Shown: piece by piece, positions 9,144 to 17,980 of the stretch
How the letters are laid out: each line of letters opens with the position of its first letter
Numbering within the stretch: the first letter of the stretch is position 1
Source: Aneurinibacillus sp.
Lineage (GTDB): Bacteria; Bacillota; UBA5301; DYFA01
NCBI GenBank assembly: GCA_020725425.1
Contig: DYFA01000006.1
Span: 22,546-86,545 of the forward strand
Direction of reading: 5' to 3'
DNA length: 64,000 nucleotides
Translations under genes and position numbers: made by a program
The notes under the pieces: model-generated
Databases searched by the model: none
What the model saw: the letters and a program-made list of their open reading frames with translations, nothing else
What the model was told of the DNA's origin: nothing

Positions 9144-9329
9144 TCAGCTGGCCGCCGTTTTCTCCTGCAACCGCAGGAACTCTGCGATCAGTTGGTCAAG
9201 CTTGTAGCTGACCTGAATGGCTTCGTCACCCCGGAGTCCCCCGTCGCCCTCCTCGGCCAGGTCGTTCAGCCGCTGGCGCAGGGTCTGTATCTCCACCATC
9301 AGGTTTTCCATCCGCGCTTCCAACCGCAC
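9144..9329 (-). CDS. Spo0E-like aspartyl-phosphate phosphatase (61 aa)
   Basis: A 61-residue helical protein with the Spo0E family signature S-x-x-L-D (VSYKLDQLIAEFLRLQ) after an N-terminal helix MENLMVEIQTLRQRLNDLAE. Spo0E-type phosphatases dephosphorylate Spo0A~P and delay sporulation. Size, two-helix layout and the SYKLD motif fit. GTG at 9329 has GAGGGAG at good spacing. It sits between dut and the stress gene. Its target is inferred, although spo0A is in the same window (20056-20811). Confidence 0.75.
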   Translation of the reverse strand: MRLEARMENLMVEIQTLRQRLNDLAEEGDGGLRGDEAIQVSYKLDQLIAEFLRLQEKTAAS

Positions 9330-9364
9330 GTTCTCCCTCTTCTCCGCCGCTCAGACTTCCGCCG

Positions 9365-9811
9365 TCACTCGCCGGTGTGGCCGAAACCACCTTCCCCACG
9401 CGCGGTGGGGTCCAGCTCCCGCACCTCCTCCCACTCCGCTTGTTCCACCCGGACCACGACCAGCTGGGCGATCCGCTCCCCCCGCTGTACGGTAAAGGGT
9501 TGGTCCCCCAGGTTGACCAGGATGACCGCCACCTCCCCGCGGTAATCCGCATCGATCGTCCCGGGGCTGTTCAGGCAAGTCACTCCGTGGCGCAGGGCCA
9601 GCCCGGAACGAGGTCTCACCTGGCCCTCGTACCCCGGAGGAAGGGCCAGCCGCAACCCCGTCGGAATCAGACACCGCTCCCCCGGGGCCAGGGTGACTGG
9701 CTTGCGGACCGCTGCCATGAGGTCCATCCCGCTCGCCCCGGGGCTCATGTACTGCGGTAACGGCAGCCCCTCAGCGTGAGGGAGCCGCTCCACCCGCAGG
9801 CGCACCTTCAC
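9365..9811 (-). CDS. dut: dUTP diphosphatase
   Basis: Trimeric dUTPase hydrolysing dUTP to dUMP and PPi. All five motifs are visible in 148 residues: [41 protein letters not shown] and the C-terminal GEGGFGHTG (usually R-G-x-G-G-F-G-S-T-G; here H replaces S). The GTG start has GGAG 9 nt upstream inside the end of the peptidase gene, with which it overlaps by about 41 nt. Confidence 0.96.
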   Translation of the reverse strand: MKVRLRVERLPHAEGLPLPQYMSPGASGMDLMAAVRKPVTLAPGERCLIPTGLRLALPPGYEGQVRPRSGLALRHGVTCLNSPGTIDADYRGEVAVILVNLGDQPFTVQRGERIAQLVVVRVEQAEWEEVRELDPTARGEGGFGHTGE

Positions 9812-11057
9812 TGCCCTCGGCTCCTTTCGCTCCCGGCCCCCAGGGGCCGATCGCCGCCAACGCCACCCTCGGTTCGGCCAGCAGTTCCGCCGCCAGTGCG
9901 TTGACGTCTGCCGCGGTCACTGCGTCCACCTTGGCCACCAGCTCGTCCGGGGTGTCGTACCGCTCATCGAAGAGCTCGGACTTGGCGATCCGGCTCATCC
10001 GGCTGGCGGTGGACTCCAACGACAACACCAGGCTCCCCTTGAGCTGCTCTTTGGCCCGGCGCAACTCCTCCGCCCCCACCCCTTCCGCCGCCAGACGGGC
10101 GAATTCCCTCTTCACCAGGTCCACCACCTCGTCGGCGTTGTGTGGGCTCATACCGGCGTAAATCGCAAAGAGTCCCGTCTCCCGATAACAGACGTGGTAG
10201 GAGTAAGTCGAGTAGACCAAGCCCCGCTCCTCCCGCAACTCCTGGAAGAGCCGGGAGCTCATCCCTCCGCCCAGGATCACATCCAGCGTGAACAAGGCGT
10301 ACTTGCGGGGGTCGCCGCGCTTGAGGCCCTCCACCCCGAGACACAGGTGGACCTGTTCGGTCTCCTTGGCGCGGAGCACCGGTTTGGGGCTGGCCGCCGG
10401 CGCCGGCGCCTCCTCCGCAGTACGCCGTCCCCGGAAGTCCCGGAAGTGACACTCCACCTCCGCCACCACCGCCGCGTGCTCCGCGTGGCCGGCCGCCGCC
10501 ACCACCAGGTTGTCCGGCGTGTAATGTCGCTCCAGGTGGGTCAGGAGATCCTCCCGGGTGAACCGGGAGACCGTCTCCGCCGTGCCGAGAATGGTCCGCC
10601 CCAGCGGGTGTCCGCCGAGGATGGCCTGGGTGAAGAGATCGTGGACCATCTCGTCCGGCGAATCCTCGTACATCTTAATTTCTTCCTGGACTACGCCCTT
10701 CTCCTTCTCCAGGTCTTCCGGGGCGAACCGGGAATGCAGCACCATGTCGGCGAGGACCTCGGTGGCCATCGGCAGGTGCCTGTCCAGCACGCGGGCGTAG
10801 TAACAGGTGTACTCCTTGCTGGTGTAGGCGTTGAGCTGGCCTCCGGTAGCGTCGAACTCTTCGGCGATCTGACGGGCGCTGCGCTTAGCCGTGCCCTTGA
10901 ACATCAGGTGCTCGATCAGGTGAGACAGGCCGCTGGTCCCGGCGTCCTCGTGGCGGGCGCCGACCCCGAACCAAAATCCCAGGGCCACAGAGCGCACGTG
11001 GGGAAGGTGCTCCGTCACCACCCGGATGCCGTTATCCAGCGTAGTCTTCTGATACAC
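9771..11057 (-). CDS. mlpA: M16 family zinc peptidase (MlpA/YmxG-like)
   Basis: A 428-residue insulinase-type peptidase with the inverted zinc motif [11 protein letters not shown] (H-x-x-E-H) near residue 50 and the downstream E in [11 protein letters not shown] second M16 half carries [18 protein letters not shown]. The start is set at the GTG at 11057 (GAGGAG 7 nt upstream), giving the standard N-terminus [14 protein letters not shown]. In Bacillus the homologous gene lies between ylxY and the dpaA block. Here too it follows a deacetylase-like gene and precedes the dap/dpa operon, though ymxH is missing. The physiological substrate is not known. Confidence 0.92.
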   Translation of the reverse strand: MYQKTTLDNGIRVVTEHLPHVRSVALGFWFGVGARHEDAGTSGLSHLIEHLMFKGTAKRSARQIAEEFDATGGQLNAYTSKEYTCYYARVLDRHLPMATEVLADMVLHSRFAPEDLEKEKGVVQEEIKMYEDSPDEMVHDLFTQAILGGHPLGRTILGTAETVSRFTREDLLTHLERHYTPDNLVVAAAGHAEHAAVVAEVECHFRDFRGRRTAEEAPAPAASPKPVLRAKETEQVHLCLGVEGLKRGDPRKYALFTLDVILGGGMSSRLFQELREERGLVYSTYSYHVCYRETGLFAIYAGMSPHNADEVVDLVKREFARLAAEGVGAEELRRAKEQLKGSLVLSLESTASRMSRIAKSELFDERYDTPDELVAKVDAVTAADVNALAAELLAEPRVALAAIGPWGPGAKGAEGSEGAPAGGAAPSR

Positions 11058-11196
11058 CAGCCGTCTCCTCACTTCCGCGGGAGGGGGCAAACACCCATAA
11101 TTTCCCCGTCCCCGCCTCAACTCCTTTGGAAATTTGCACCCCGCTCGTCGCCTTTTCCCTAAAGGAGCGAACGGAGTTGCGCCGAACCAAGTGTGT

Positions 11197-11209
11197 TGAC
11201 ATAATGTCA
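11197..11209. promoter_or_regulatory. Perfect inverted repeat in the divergent mlpA / GH18 gap
   Basis: TGACAT-A-ATGTCA is a perfect 6-bp inverted repeat with a 1-nt centre, in the 213-bp region between the divergent mlpA and GH18 genes, and it overlaps a plus-strand TTGACA. No matching -10 element follows at normal distance. It could be an operator for a dimeric regulator. Apart from this and the two ribosome sites I see nothing convincing in this intergenic region. Confidence 0.35.
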
Positions 11210-11270
11210 TTAGGGTTTACCTGACCCGTCCCTCTCGGTTCACCGGGCGCGACGAGAAAGGAGTTACACT

Positions 11271-12665
11271 GTGCCACAAGGCCTCATCGCCACCGCCCTG
11301 AGCCTAGCCCTTTACCTTTCCGGGGTGACCGGGCCGTCCGGGCCGACTTCCTCAGGCGGAGCGACCCCCCCCGTTCCCACCCTCTCCCAGCCTGCAGCAC
11401 CGGCGGCACCCGCCACCCCCTCCGGCACCCAGGTGACCTCCTCGCTCGGCGCCACCTTGACCATCGGGCAACGGGTAGGGGTCACCGGCACCCAGGTGAA
11501 TCTGCGCGCCACACCGGACAATGGGGCGCCGATCGTCGCCCGCGCCGCTCGTGGCAGCGGGGCTACGCTGGAGAGCGCCGGCAACGGCTGGGCCAAGCTG
11601 CGGCTGGACAGCGGGGAAAGCGGTTGGGTGCCGGACTGGCTGCTCGACTCGCACCCGCGCTTCGTCCCCTCACCCGGGAATCCCCCCTCTCCCGCCTCGC
11701 CCCAGCTTCCCGGGGAGAAGCTGGTCTACGGTTATTATACCGTCAATTTCCCCGGCGACATGGAATCGTATAACGCGATGGTGGCCAACGGCCACCGCCT
11801 CAGCGGGATCATCCCCTTCCTCTTCACCCTGGAGTCCAACGGCCGGGTGACTGGCCTGCACAACCAGGCGGCGATGGCCGCCGCCAAGGAGCGCGGCCTG
11901 ACTACCCTGGCCCTGGTGCATAACCTCTCCGGGCCGTGGTTCTCCGGCTCGGTCGCCCACTCGGCCATCGGCAACTGGGCCAACCGCTCCCGGGCGGTCT
12001 CGTCCATCGTCAGCCTCGTGAAGACCTATGGTTACGACGGGGTCAACATCGACCTGGAGGCAGTGCCCTCCTACGACCGGAACGCCCTCACCGCCTTCAT
12101 GCGGGACCTCTCCCAGGCGTTGAAACCCTTGGGGAAGCTCGTGACGATCTCCGTCCCGGCCAAGACGTACGACGACCCGCGCAACAGCTGGTCGGGAGCG
12201 TACGACTACGCCGCCCTCGGACAGTACGTGGACCTGATGATGTTGATGACTTACGACGAGCACTTCGCCAACGGCCGGCCGGGAGCTATCGCCTCCGTGC
12301 GGTGGGTGGACGCGGTCGCCTCTTACGCCGCCTCACAGGTCTCTCCCTCCAAGCTCATCCTGGGCGTAGCCGGCTACGGCTACGACTGGCCGAGCGGAGG
12401 GAAGGCCAAGGCGGTCAGCTACAGCGACGCCGTGGCGCTCGCCCGGCGCTACGGGCGGACTATCCAGTGGAGCACCGCCGCCCAGTCGCCGTACTTCACC
12501 TACTACAAGAACGGGAGTATGCATACTGTCTGGTTCGAGTCGGCGGACAGCCTCGCCCACAAGCTCAAGATCGTCGAGCAGCGCGGCCTGCGGGGCGTCG
12601 CCCTCTGGCGGCTCGGGTTCGAGGATCCCCGCTTTTGGAGCCTTGTCGGCTCACGGTGGGGCTGA
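11271..12665 (+). CDS. Spore-type glycoside hydrolase 18 with SH3 domain
   Basis: This is one of only two plus-strand genes. After a short hydrophobic N-terminus (IATALSLALYLSG), a Pro/Ala-rich linker and a bacterial SH3 domain (about residues 65-125, GVTGTQVNLRATPDNGAP), a GH18 barrel runs from VYGYYTVNFP to the end. The active-site strand reads YDGVNIDLEAV with the catalytic Glu; Asn replaces the middle Asp of D-G-x-D-x-D-x-E, as in SleL/YaaH-type spore N-acetylglucosaminidases. MTYDEH is the later barrel motif. A cortex- or peptidoglycan-degrading role is inferred. The GTG start has AAAGGAG 7 nt upstream. Its 3' end overlaps the convergent deacetylase gene by 15 bp. Confidence 0.85.
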   Translation: MPQGLIATALSLALYLSGVTGPSGPTSSGGATPPVPTLSQPAAPAAPATPSGTQVTSSLGATLTIGQRVGVTGTQVNLRATPDNGAPIVARAARGSGATLESAGNGWAKLRLDSGESGWVPDWLLDSHPRFVPSPGNPPSPASPQLPGEKLVYGYYTVNFPGDMESYNAMVANGHRLSGIIPFLFTLESNGRVTGLHNQAAMAAAKERGLTTLALVHNLSGPWFSGSVAHSAIGNWANRSRAVSSIVSLVKTYGYDGVNIDLEAVPSYDRNALTAFMRDLSQALKPLGKLVTISVPAKTYDDPRNSWSGAYDYAALGQYVDLMMLMTYDEHFANGRPGAIASVRWVDAVASYAASQVSPSKLILGVAGYGYDWPSGGKAKAVSYSDAVALARRYGRTIQWSTAAQSPYFTYYKNGSMHTVWFESADSLAHKLKIVEQRGLRGVALWRLGFEDPRFWSLVGSRWG

Positions 12666-14348
12666 CGCGGGCAGGAGTTCCGCCACTGTGACCAAGGTAT
12701 AGGCCTGCCGGCGGAGGTCCGCGATGAGGTCGGGCAGGGCCCGGACGGTCGAGACCGTGGGATGGAGCAGAATCAGGCAGCCGGGGACGAGCTTGCGGCG
12801 GACCCGCTCCCGGATGACCCCTGGTGCCGGTTGCTGCCAGTCGATCGTGTCCGCCGTCCACATGATGGTCCAATAGCCCGCCTCGGCCGCTGTCCTGGCC
12901 ATCGCCGGGTTCACTGCCCCGGCCGGCGGGGCGAACAGCGGGGCCAGGGTCCCCCCGGCTTCCCTGACCGCCTCTTCTGTGCGGCGCAGGGACTCCCGCA
13001 ACTCAGCCGGGGGGCGCGTCCGGTAGTCCAGGTGCTGGTAGGCATGGCTTCCGAGGCAGTGCCCGGCGGCGGCGATTTCCCGCAGAAGCTCCGGATAGCG
13101 GTTGACCCACCGGCCCTCGACGAAAAAGGTGGCCTTCACCCCGGCCTTCGCCAGTTCCGCCAGAAGCTGCGGCAAGACCTCGTTCCCCCAGGCGACGTTG
13201 AACATCAGCGCTGCCCGGCGACCCTCCGACCGGCCCCGGTAGACCGGACTGAACATGCGGCTCACGACCCGGGGCGCCACCGTGCGGACGACCGGCTGGA
13301 CAGATGCTCCAGCCGGAGCGGCCAGGACCGCCTGGAGGGTCGCCTCCACGTCCACCCGCCGCCCGTGGACCTCCGGCTGCACCACCCCTTTTGCCTCGTC
13401 CCAGCGCGCCTCCTGCGGTGGCCGGTCGAGGCGGCGGGCCAGTTCCTCGACCCGTTCCCGGATCTCCTCCGGAAGAAGCCCTCCCACCGGCTGTCCGGCG
13501 AAAGTGACCCCTTTCTTCGCCCCCCTCCGCCACCGTTCCCACCACTCCGCCAGGACCGGCCGCTCCTCGGCCCGGCTCCCCGGCAGCGGGCGCTGTTCGC
13601 CGGTTTCCCGGTCGACGTAGTAGTTTCCGGCCAGCAGCAGCTCGGACAGGGTTACGGCGCGGTAACCCCGTCGGGCGAGGAGGCGGCTCACCAGGGGTAT
13701 CGCCTTGGCCGTCGTGCGCCCGGCGGTGGTCAGGCGGATGATGGCGCCGGGCGCCAGGTTCCGCTCGACCACCGCGGCGATGAGCTCCGGCGGCGGGTTC
13801 CGCCCGTCCAGAGCGTCCACCGACCAGAGGACAGTGCGGTAACCCAGCTCTCTGGCGACCAACTCGGCGGTCGGGGTCGTTTCCCCATAAGGCGGCCGGA
13901 ACAGGGTGACCTTCTTGCCGGTGAGCCGAGTGAGCCGGGCGTCCGCCCGGCGGATCTCGTCGGCCTGGGCCTCGGGCGGGAGCGCATCGAGGTGAGGATA
14001 GGACTCGGTGGCATTGCCGAACTCGAACCCCTGCTCCACCATCCGCTGGGCCAGCCCGCCTTGCTGCACGAGCCAGGCGCCGGAAGGGAAGAACGTGGCC
14101 GGGAGGCGGCTTCGAACTAGCGCCGTGACGATGGCCTCCGCCTCCTCGACTCCCCACGCCGCGTCGAAGGTCAGGGCCACCACCCGCTCTGTCCGGGCCA
14201 CCCGCCGGATAGAGACCGGTCCCGGGGAGACCACCGCCGCGACCTCCCCGGCCACCTGGCCGGCTCCCCGGACGGCCAGAGCCAGGCCGGCCAACAAGAA
14301 GAGGCCGGCGGCCGCCCGACGACCCCGACCTCGCAAGTCGATAACCAT
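12651..14348 (-). CDS. Tandem polysaccharide-deacetylase (NodB-like) protein with degenerate active sites
   Basis: A 565-residue exported protein: signal/anchor helix (residues 12-30), NodB domain 1 (about 50-240), a middle YoaR/VanW-like segment around VTFAGQPVGGLLPEE (280-355), and NodB domain 2 (about 375-562). Domain 1 keeps D62 (LTFDAAWG) and R151 (FRPPYGE), but the metal-binding Asp and the H-x-x-x-H pair are replaced (FDA; GNATESYPHL) and the late L-x-H is IRLT. Domain 2 keeps H435/H439 (GSHAYQH) and H529 (LLHP), but has N384 for the catalytic Asp (MFNVAWG) and A473 for the Arg (FAPPAG). It may be a pseudo-enzyme that binds peptidoglycan. Its position next to mlpA resembles Bacillus ylxY. 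ATG at 14348 follows GGGGGGAG. Confidence 0.85.
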   Translation of the reverse strand: MVIDLRGRGRRAAAGLFLLAGLALAVRGAGQVAGEVAAVVSPGPVSIRRVARTERVVALTFDAAWGVEEAEAIVTALVRSRLPATFFPSGAWLVQQGGLAQRMVEQGFEFGNATESYPHLDALPPEAQADEIRRADARLTRLTGKKVTLFRPPYGETTPTAELVARELGYRTVLWSVDALDGRNPPPELIAAVVERNLAPGAIIRLTTAGRTTAKAIPLVSRLLARRGYRAVTLSELLLAGNYYVDRETGEQRPLPGSRAEERPVLAEWWERWRRGAKKGVTFAGQPVGGLLPEEIRERVEELARRLDRPPQEARWDEAKGVVQPEVHGRRVDVEATLQAVLAAPAGASVQPVVRTVAPRVVSRMFSPVYRGRSEGRRAALMFNVAWGNEVLPQLLAELAKAGVKATFFVEGRWVNRYPELLREIAAAGHCLGSHAYQHLDYRTRPPAELRESLRRTEEAVREAGGTLAPLFAPPAGAVNPAMARTAAEAGYWTIMWTADTIDWQQPAPGVIRERVRRKLVPGCLILLHPTVSTVRALPDLIADLRRQAYTLVTVAELLPASAPP

Positions 14349-14411
14349 GCGGCTCCCCCCTGCCTGATGTTTATGCAGCAAGAGGAAGCAGCTTGAACGG
14401 GAAGAAATCCG

Positions 14412-15416
14412 CTAGCGGGCGAAGTTGTGGGCGCCGATGACCGCCGTCACCGGGCGGGTCCGCCAGAAATCCATCGCCACGGACTTGCGGGGGTTGTAGA
14501 AGAAGAGCGCCCCGTTGGTGGGATCCTCTCCGCTGAGCGCCCGGTCCACCGCCGCCAGGGCAGTCGGCCCCGGGACCACGGATTGCAGGCGCCCCAGCTC
14601 CACCGCCTTGAACTGACCCGGCTCCCGGATGACGGCGGTGATGGTCTTGGGGAAGCCTGGGTGGCGGATCCGGTTCACCACCACCGCCGCTACGCCGACC
14701 TGGCCCTCGAGCGGCTCATTCCCCGCTTCGGCCGTCACGAGGCGCGCCAGAAGCAACCGTTCCTCCTCCGTGCACGGGATGACGGCCCCCGCTGCGACCG
14801 CTGTCCCCTCCGGCCCGGCTGGCCGTTCCACGTCCGGCTCCCTGGAATCAGGCGTCTCCGGCTCGGGCCCGGGCGGGACCGGCGCAGGAGACGCCGGCTG
14901 GATCTCGGCCGGCGGAGTCGGTCCGGGCTGAGGCTCAGCGTTCGTCGCCCCCGGCTTGGGCGGACGCCCCACCAGCGCTCCGCGGTCGGCCAGCCACTCC
15001 GGCGGCCGCTGAGCTTCGGAGGCCGGGCGCACTGTCGCGTAGGCTTTCCCGCTCGCGGAACCCTGCCCGCCGGACGGCCGCTCGCCACCCGCTGGAACCA
15101 CTTGTCCCGCCGGGTTTGGCGCCGGCGTCAGCGGTGGGGCGGCCGGTGTCACCGGTAATACCAGGCGTTGGCCAACGCGGATGAGACAGTCGGGCCCGAT
15201 GCCGTTCAGCTCCCGTAGCGCCTCGACGGTCGTCCCAACCCGCCTGGCCAGGGAATAGAGGGTGTCGCCGGCTTGCACCACGTAGAAGGCCGCCGGCTCA
15301 GCGCCTCGGGCGAGCCCTCCACCCACGCCCAGAACCAACAGGGTTGCCGCCAGGGCCGCACACCCCCACTGCCGCCTCGCAGCTCCCCGGTCTGCTCTTC
15401 CAGGGTCAATGCGCAC
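14412..15416 (-). CDS. Cell wall hydrolase, LysM + SleB-type catalytic domain
   Basis: The 334-residue protein has a hydrophobic export segment (residues ~20-40), one LysM domain (FYVVQAGDTLYSLARRVG to GQRLVLPV), a long Pro-rich linker (~100-215), and a C-terminal SleB/CwlJ Hydrolase_2 domain beginning LLARLVTAEAGNEPLEGQ and ending IGAHNFAR. The Glu in TAEAGNE is the expected catalytic acid of these spore-cortex lytic transglycosylases. Classical SleB has a PG_binding_1 domain; LysM replaces it here. GTG at 15416 has GGGGAGG 8 nt upstream. A role in cortex hydrolysis or sporulation wall remodelling is inferred. Confidence 0.88.
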   Translation of the reverse strand: MRIDPGRADRGAARRQWGCAALAATLLVLGVGGGLARGAEPAAFYVVQAGDTLYSLARRVGTTVEALRELNGIGPDCLIRVGQRLVLPVTPAAPPLTPAPNPAGQVVPAGGERPSGGQGSASGKAYATVRPASEAQRPPEWLADRGALVGRPPKPGATNAEPQPGPTPPAEIQPASPAPVPPGPEPETPDSREPDVERPAGPEGTAVAAGAVIPCTEEERLLLARLVTAEAGNEPLEGQVGVAAVVVNRIRHPGFPKTITAVIREPGQFKAVELGRLQSVVPGPTALAAVDRALSGEDPTNGALFFYNPRKSVAMDFWRTRPVTAVIGAHNFAR

Positions 15417-15439
15417 GCTGCTCGCCTCCCCGCGAGAGC

Positions 15440-15470
15440 AAAGAAATGGCAGAAGATCGTACTTCTGCCA
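15440..15470 (-). terminator. Terminator after nfo
   Basis: TGGCAGAAG / CTTCTGCCA perfect 9-bp stem with a 6-nt loop, followed on the minus strand by TTTCTTTG. It lies about 40 bp past the nfo stop and separates the sleB-like gene from the nfo/steAB group. Confidence 0.8.
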
Positions 15471-15510
15471 CAAGATTCGACGAGATGTAACGAATTTCCT
15501 TCTCGAACCG

Positions 15511-16371
15511 CTAGGAGGTGACTTCTTGCCATAGACGGCGCAAGGTTTTCAGGTTGCGCACGTCGTGCCCGGGGTCGTCCTGGGGCGTCTCCAGGAGGAC
15601 AGGCAGCCCCCGCAGGGCCGGCTGGACCATCATCGCCCGGAACCCCTCTTCGCCGATGGCTCCTTGTCCGAGGTGGGTGTGGCGGTCCCGGTGCGAGCCC
15701 AACCCCCCCACCGAGTCGTTGGCGTGGATGACCTTGACCGCCCCCGGCCACCAGGCCTGCTCCACCTCGGCCAGCAGCCTCTCCCATCCGGTGGTGCGGC
15801 GGACGTCGTACCCGGCGGCAAAGGCGTGGCAGCTGTCGAGGCACACCCCCAGGCGCGGCCCGAGCTCCCCGGCCGCCTCCCGGATCGCCGCAAGCTCGCC
15901 GGGCGTGCCTCCGACCAGCATCCCCCCACCGGCCACGTTCTCCAGGAGGATGGTGGGACGACCGGGTTTCCCCGCTCTGGACCAGGCTTCGGCCAGCGCT
16001 TCCCCGGCCCGCCGGGCTCCGGCCGCGACTCCGTCGCCGCCGTGGCTCCCGGGGTGGAGAACCAGGTATGCCGCGTCCAGGGCCACGCACCGCCCGAGCA
16101 GTTCGGCCAGGGCCGCCACCGACTTCTCCCGGATGTCATCCTTAGACGAGGCCGGGTTGATGAGGTAGATCGCGTGGACCACCAGCGGAGCGATACCCTC
16201 GCGGGCCAGCGCCGCCCGGAACTGATCCCCGGCCGGCTGCGGAACGGGCCCACTCCGCCAGCCCCGGGGGTTGCCGCTGAAAATCTGGATCGTCTCGCAC
16301 CCGAGCTCGACCGCCCGGGCCACCGCCCGGGCCAACCCGCCCCCTACCGGCACGTGCACTCCGAATCTCAC
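15511..16371 (-). CDS. nfo: Endonuclease IV (AP endonuclease)
   Basis: A 286-residue TIM-barrel AP endonuclease that incises abasic and oxidised DNA sites using a trinuclear zinc cluster. Visible motifs are the N-terminal RFGVHVPVGGGL, AYLVLHPGSHGGDG, ILLENVAGGG, LGVCLDSCHAFAAGYD, VIHANDSVGGLGSHRDRH and VLLETPQDD, carrying the metal-binding His/Glu/Asp residues. GTG overlaps the upstream stop as GTGA, so it is translationally coupled to the MraY-like gene. A hairpin terminator follows. Confidence 0.96.
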   Translation of the reverse strand: MRFGVHVPVGGGLARAVARAVELGCETIQIFSGNPRGWRSGPVPQPAGDQFRAALAREGIAPLVVHAIYLINPASSKDDIREKSVAALAELLGRCVALDAAYLVLHPGSHGGDGVAAGARRAGEALAEAWSRAGKPGRPTILLENVAGGGMLVGGTPGELAAIREAAGELGPRLGVCLDSCHAFAAGYDVRRTTGWERLLAEVEQAWWPGAVKVIHANDSVGGLGSHRDRHTHLGQGAIGEEGFRAMMVQPALRGLPVLLETPQDDPGHDVRNLKTLRRLWQEVTS

Positions 16372-17270
16372 GCCGACCCGTCCTTTCCCTCCGCCGGCCG
16401 CCCCAACCGGTCCAGCCAGCGCAACACCGCCACCCGCTCGATCAGGGCCGAGAGCGAGGCCCGTTCCGTGTACAGGTGGAACAGCAAGAGCCCGGCAAGC
16501 CAGCCGAGCTTGCCTGAGATCGTCCAGCTCCAGGCCACCCCCACGCCGATCAATGCTCCCAGGACATTGCTTCCCGTGTCACCCATCATGACTTCGCTGC
16601 GCAGGTCGTGGAGGGCGAAGACCGTCGCCGCGCCGGCGAGCGGCGAAACCCACACCCAGACCAGGTGGCCAGGCTGGCTGAAGACCAGCGCCAGGACCCA
16701 GAGCAAGAGAAACCCTTTGAACGCCCGTCCCGGCCGCAGGTCGAGCAAGTTGACCGCATTGGCGGTCAAGGCGATGAGCAAGAGGTTGATCGCGGCGGTG
16801 CTCCAAACCAAGGCCGGAGGCTCGCCTGCCAGTTCTCCCCGGGCCAGAGCCGCCGTCAAGGCCGGCCAAGCCGCCACCACCGCCCCGCCCAGCGCCTTCA
16901 GGGCGCCCGAGGTCAGCCGCCCCTCTGTGAGCAGCAGGCGGAAGTGTCCGCCGAAGCCGCCCGCCTCGCGCGAGCCCAACAGGTCGTCGATCAGCCCCAG
17001 CGCGGCGAAGCCCAGCAGGGCAAAGGCGCCGGTCAGCAGGGACTGGACGGGGTAGCCGCACCAGGGTGACAAGCCCAAAAGGATCCACTGCACCGTCTGA
17101 GCCAGGAGGGTCGCCAGGACGAAGACCAAACCGCCGGCCACCGGGACCAGCCGGCCCGCGTAGTTGGGCCGGACTGCCCCGGCCGCCCGCAACAGCTGGA
17201 CCACCGGATCATACACCGCCCAGGCCAGAACCACGCCCAGCGCCCAGGCCGCAGTGGCGAGCAGCATCAT
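16368..17270 (-). CDS. MraY/WecA-like polyprenyl-phosphate sugar-phosphate transferase
   Basis: A 300-residue polytopic membrane protein of the GT4/MraY superfamily, with about eight hydrophobic segments. It has GRLVPVAGGL near the start, the Asp pair in ALGLIDDLLG, a modified loop NAVNLLDLRPGRAFKG and MMGDTGSNVLGALIG. MraY itself has N-x-D-G-x-D-G in the loop; the DLRPGRA variant marks a separate subfamily whose sugar substrate is unknown. ATG at 17270 overlaps the GT2 stop (ATGA). It is grouped with steA, steB and a GT2, suggesting a lipid-linked glycan step in envelope or spore-coat assembly (inference). Confidence 0.8.
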   Translation of the reverse strand: MMLLATAAWALGVVLAWAVYDPVVQLLRAAGAVRPNYAGRLVPVAGGLVFVLATLLAQTVQWILLGLSPWCGYPVQSLLTGAFALLGFAALGLIDDLLGSREAGGFGGHFRLLLTEGRLTSGALKALGGAVVAAWPALTAALARGELAGEPPALVWSTAAINLLLIALTANAVNLLDLRPGRAFKGFLLLWVLALVFSQPGHLVWVWVSPLAGAATVFALHDLRSEVMMGDTGSNVLGALIGVGVAWSWTISGKLGWLAGLLLFHLYTERASLSALIERVAVLRWLDRLGRPAEGKDGSA

Positions 17271-17980
17271 TCCGCCGCCCCACCTCCCATCCGCCGGAGC
17301 AGCTCCCGGACCACGTGGAGGAACTGCCTCCCCCGGTGGAGGAAGCCGGCCAGGTCGCGGCCGGTCTCGCGGTGGCTCATCCGGACCGGCACCTCCCGGA
17401 CCCGGAATCCCCGCCGGGCGGCGTCGATAGTCATTCCCACCTCGACCCCGAACCCCGAGGCGAAGCCCCCCAGGTCCTCGATGACCGCCCGGCGCATCGC
17501 CCGCTGCCCCGAGAGGGGGCTCTCCATCTCGAGCCCTGTCAGGCGGCGGATGCCCCACCGCGCCAACCCTTTGACCAGACCGAACCCGCCCTTGCGCCGG
17601 GCCCGGGGGAAGCGGGCGATGGTCAGGTCGGCCTGCCCGGCCAGCACTGGCGCGATCAGGTGCCGCACCTCGCTGGCGCTCTCTCCGATGTCGGCGTCCA
17701 GCGCCACGATGACCTCGCCTCTGGCTTCTGCCAGACCGGCGTTGAGCGCCCCGCCCTTGCCGCCGCGGGCCGCCCGACGGAGCACCCGGGCCCCCGCTTC
17801 CTCGGCGAGCCGGCCGGTGCCGTCCTCTGAGGCGTCATCGATCACGATCACCTCGTCGACCAGCCCCGTCGCCTTCACTGCCCGGACGGTCGCGGCGATG
17901 GTCGCCGCCTCGTTCAGAGCGGGGATGAGGACCGTCACCCGGGGCTTCCCCTCCGCCCCGCGGGTCCCCCCGATGCTCAC
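17267..17980 (-). CDS. Glycosyltransferase family 2
   Basis: A 237-residue GT-A glycosyltransferase without membrane helices. VTVLIPALNEAATI opens the nucleotide-sugar domain, IDDASEDGT and ALDADIGESASEV supply the acidic D-x-D-type residues, and ESPLSGQRAMRR resembles the acceptor region of dolichol-phosphate mannosyltransferase-like enzymes. It overlaps steB (GTGA) and the MraY-like gene (ATGA), so the four genes steA-steB-GT2-GT4 form one tight unit. Donor and acceptor are unknown. Confidence 0.85.
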   Translation of the reverse strand: MSIGGTRGAEGKPRVTVLIPALNEAATIAATVRAVKATGLVDEVIVIDDASEDGTGRLAEEAGARVLRRAARGGKGGALNAGLAEARGEVIVALDADIGESASEVRHLIAPVLAGQADLTIARFPRARRKGGFGLVKGLARWGIRRLTGLEMESPLSGQRAMRRAVIEDLGGFASGFGVEVGMTIDAARRGFRVREVPVRMSHRETGRDLAGFLHRGRQFLHVVRELLRRMGGGAAE

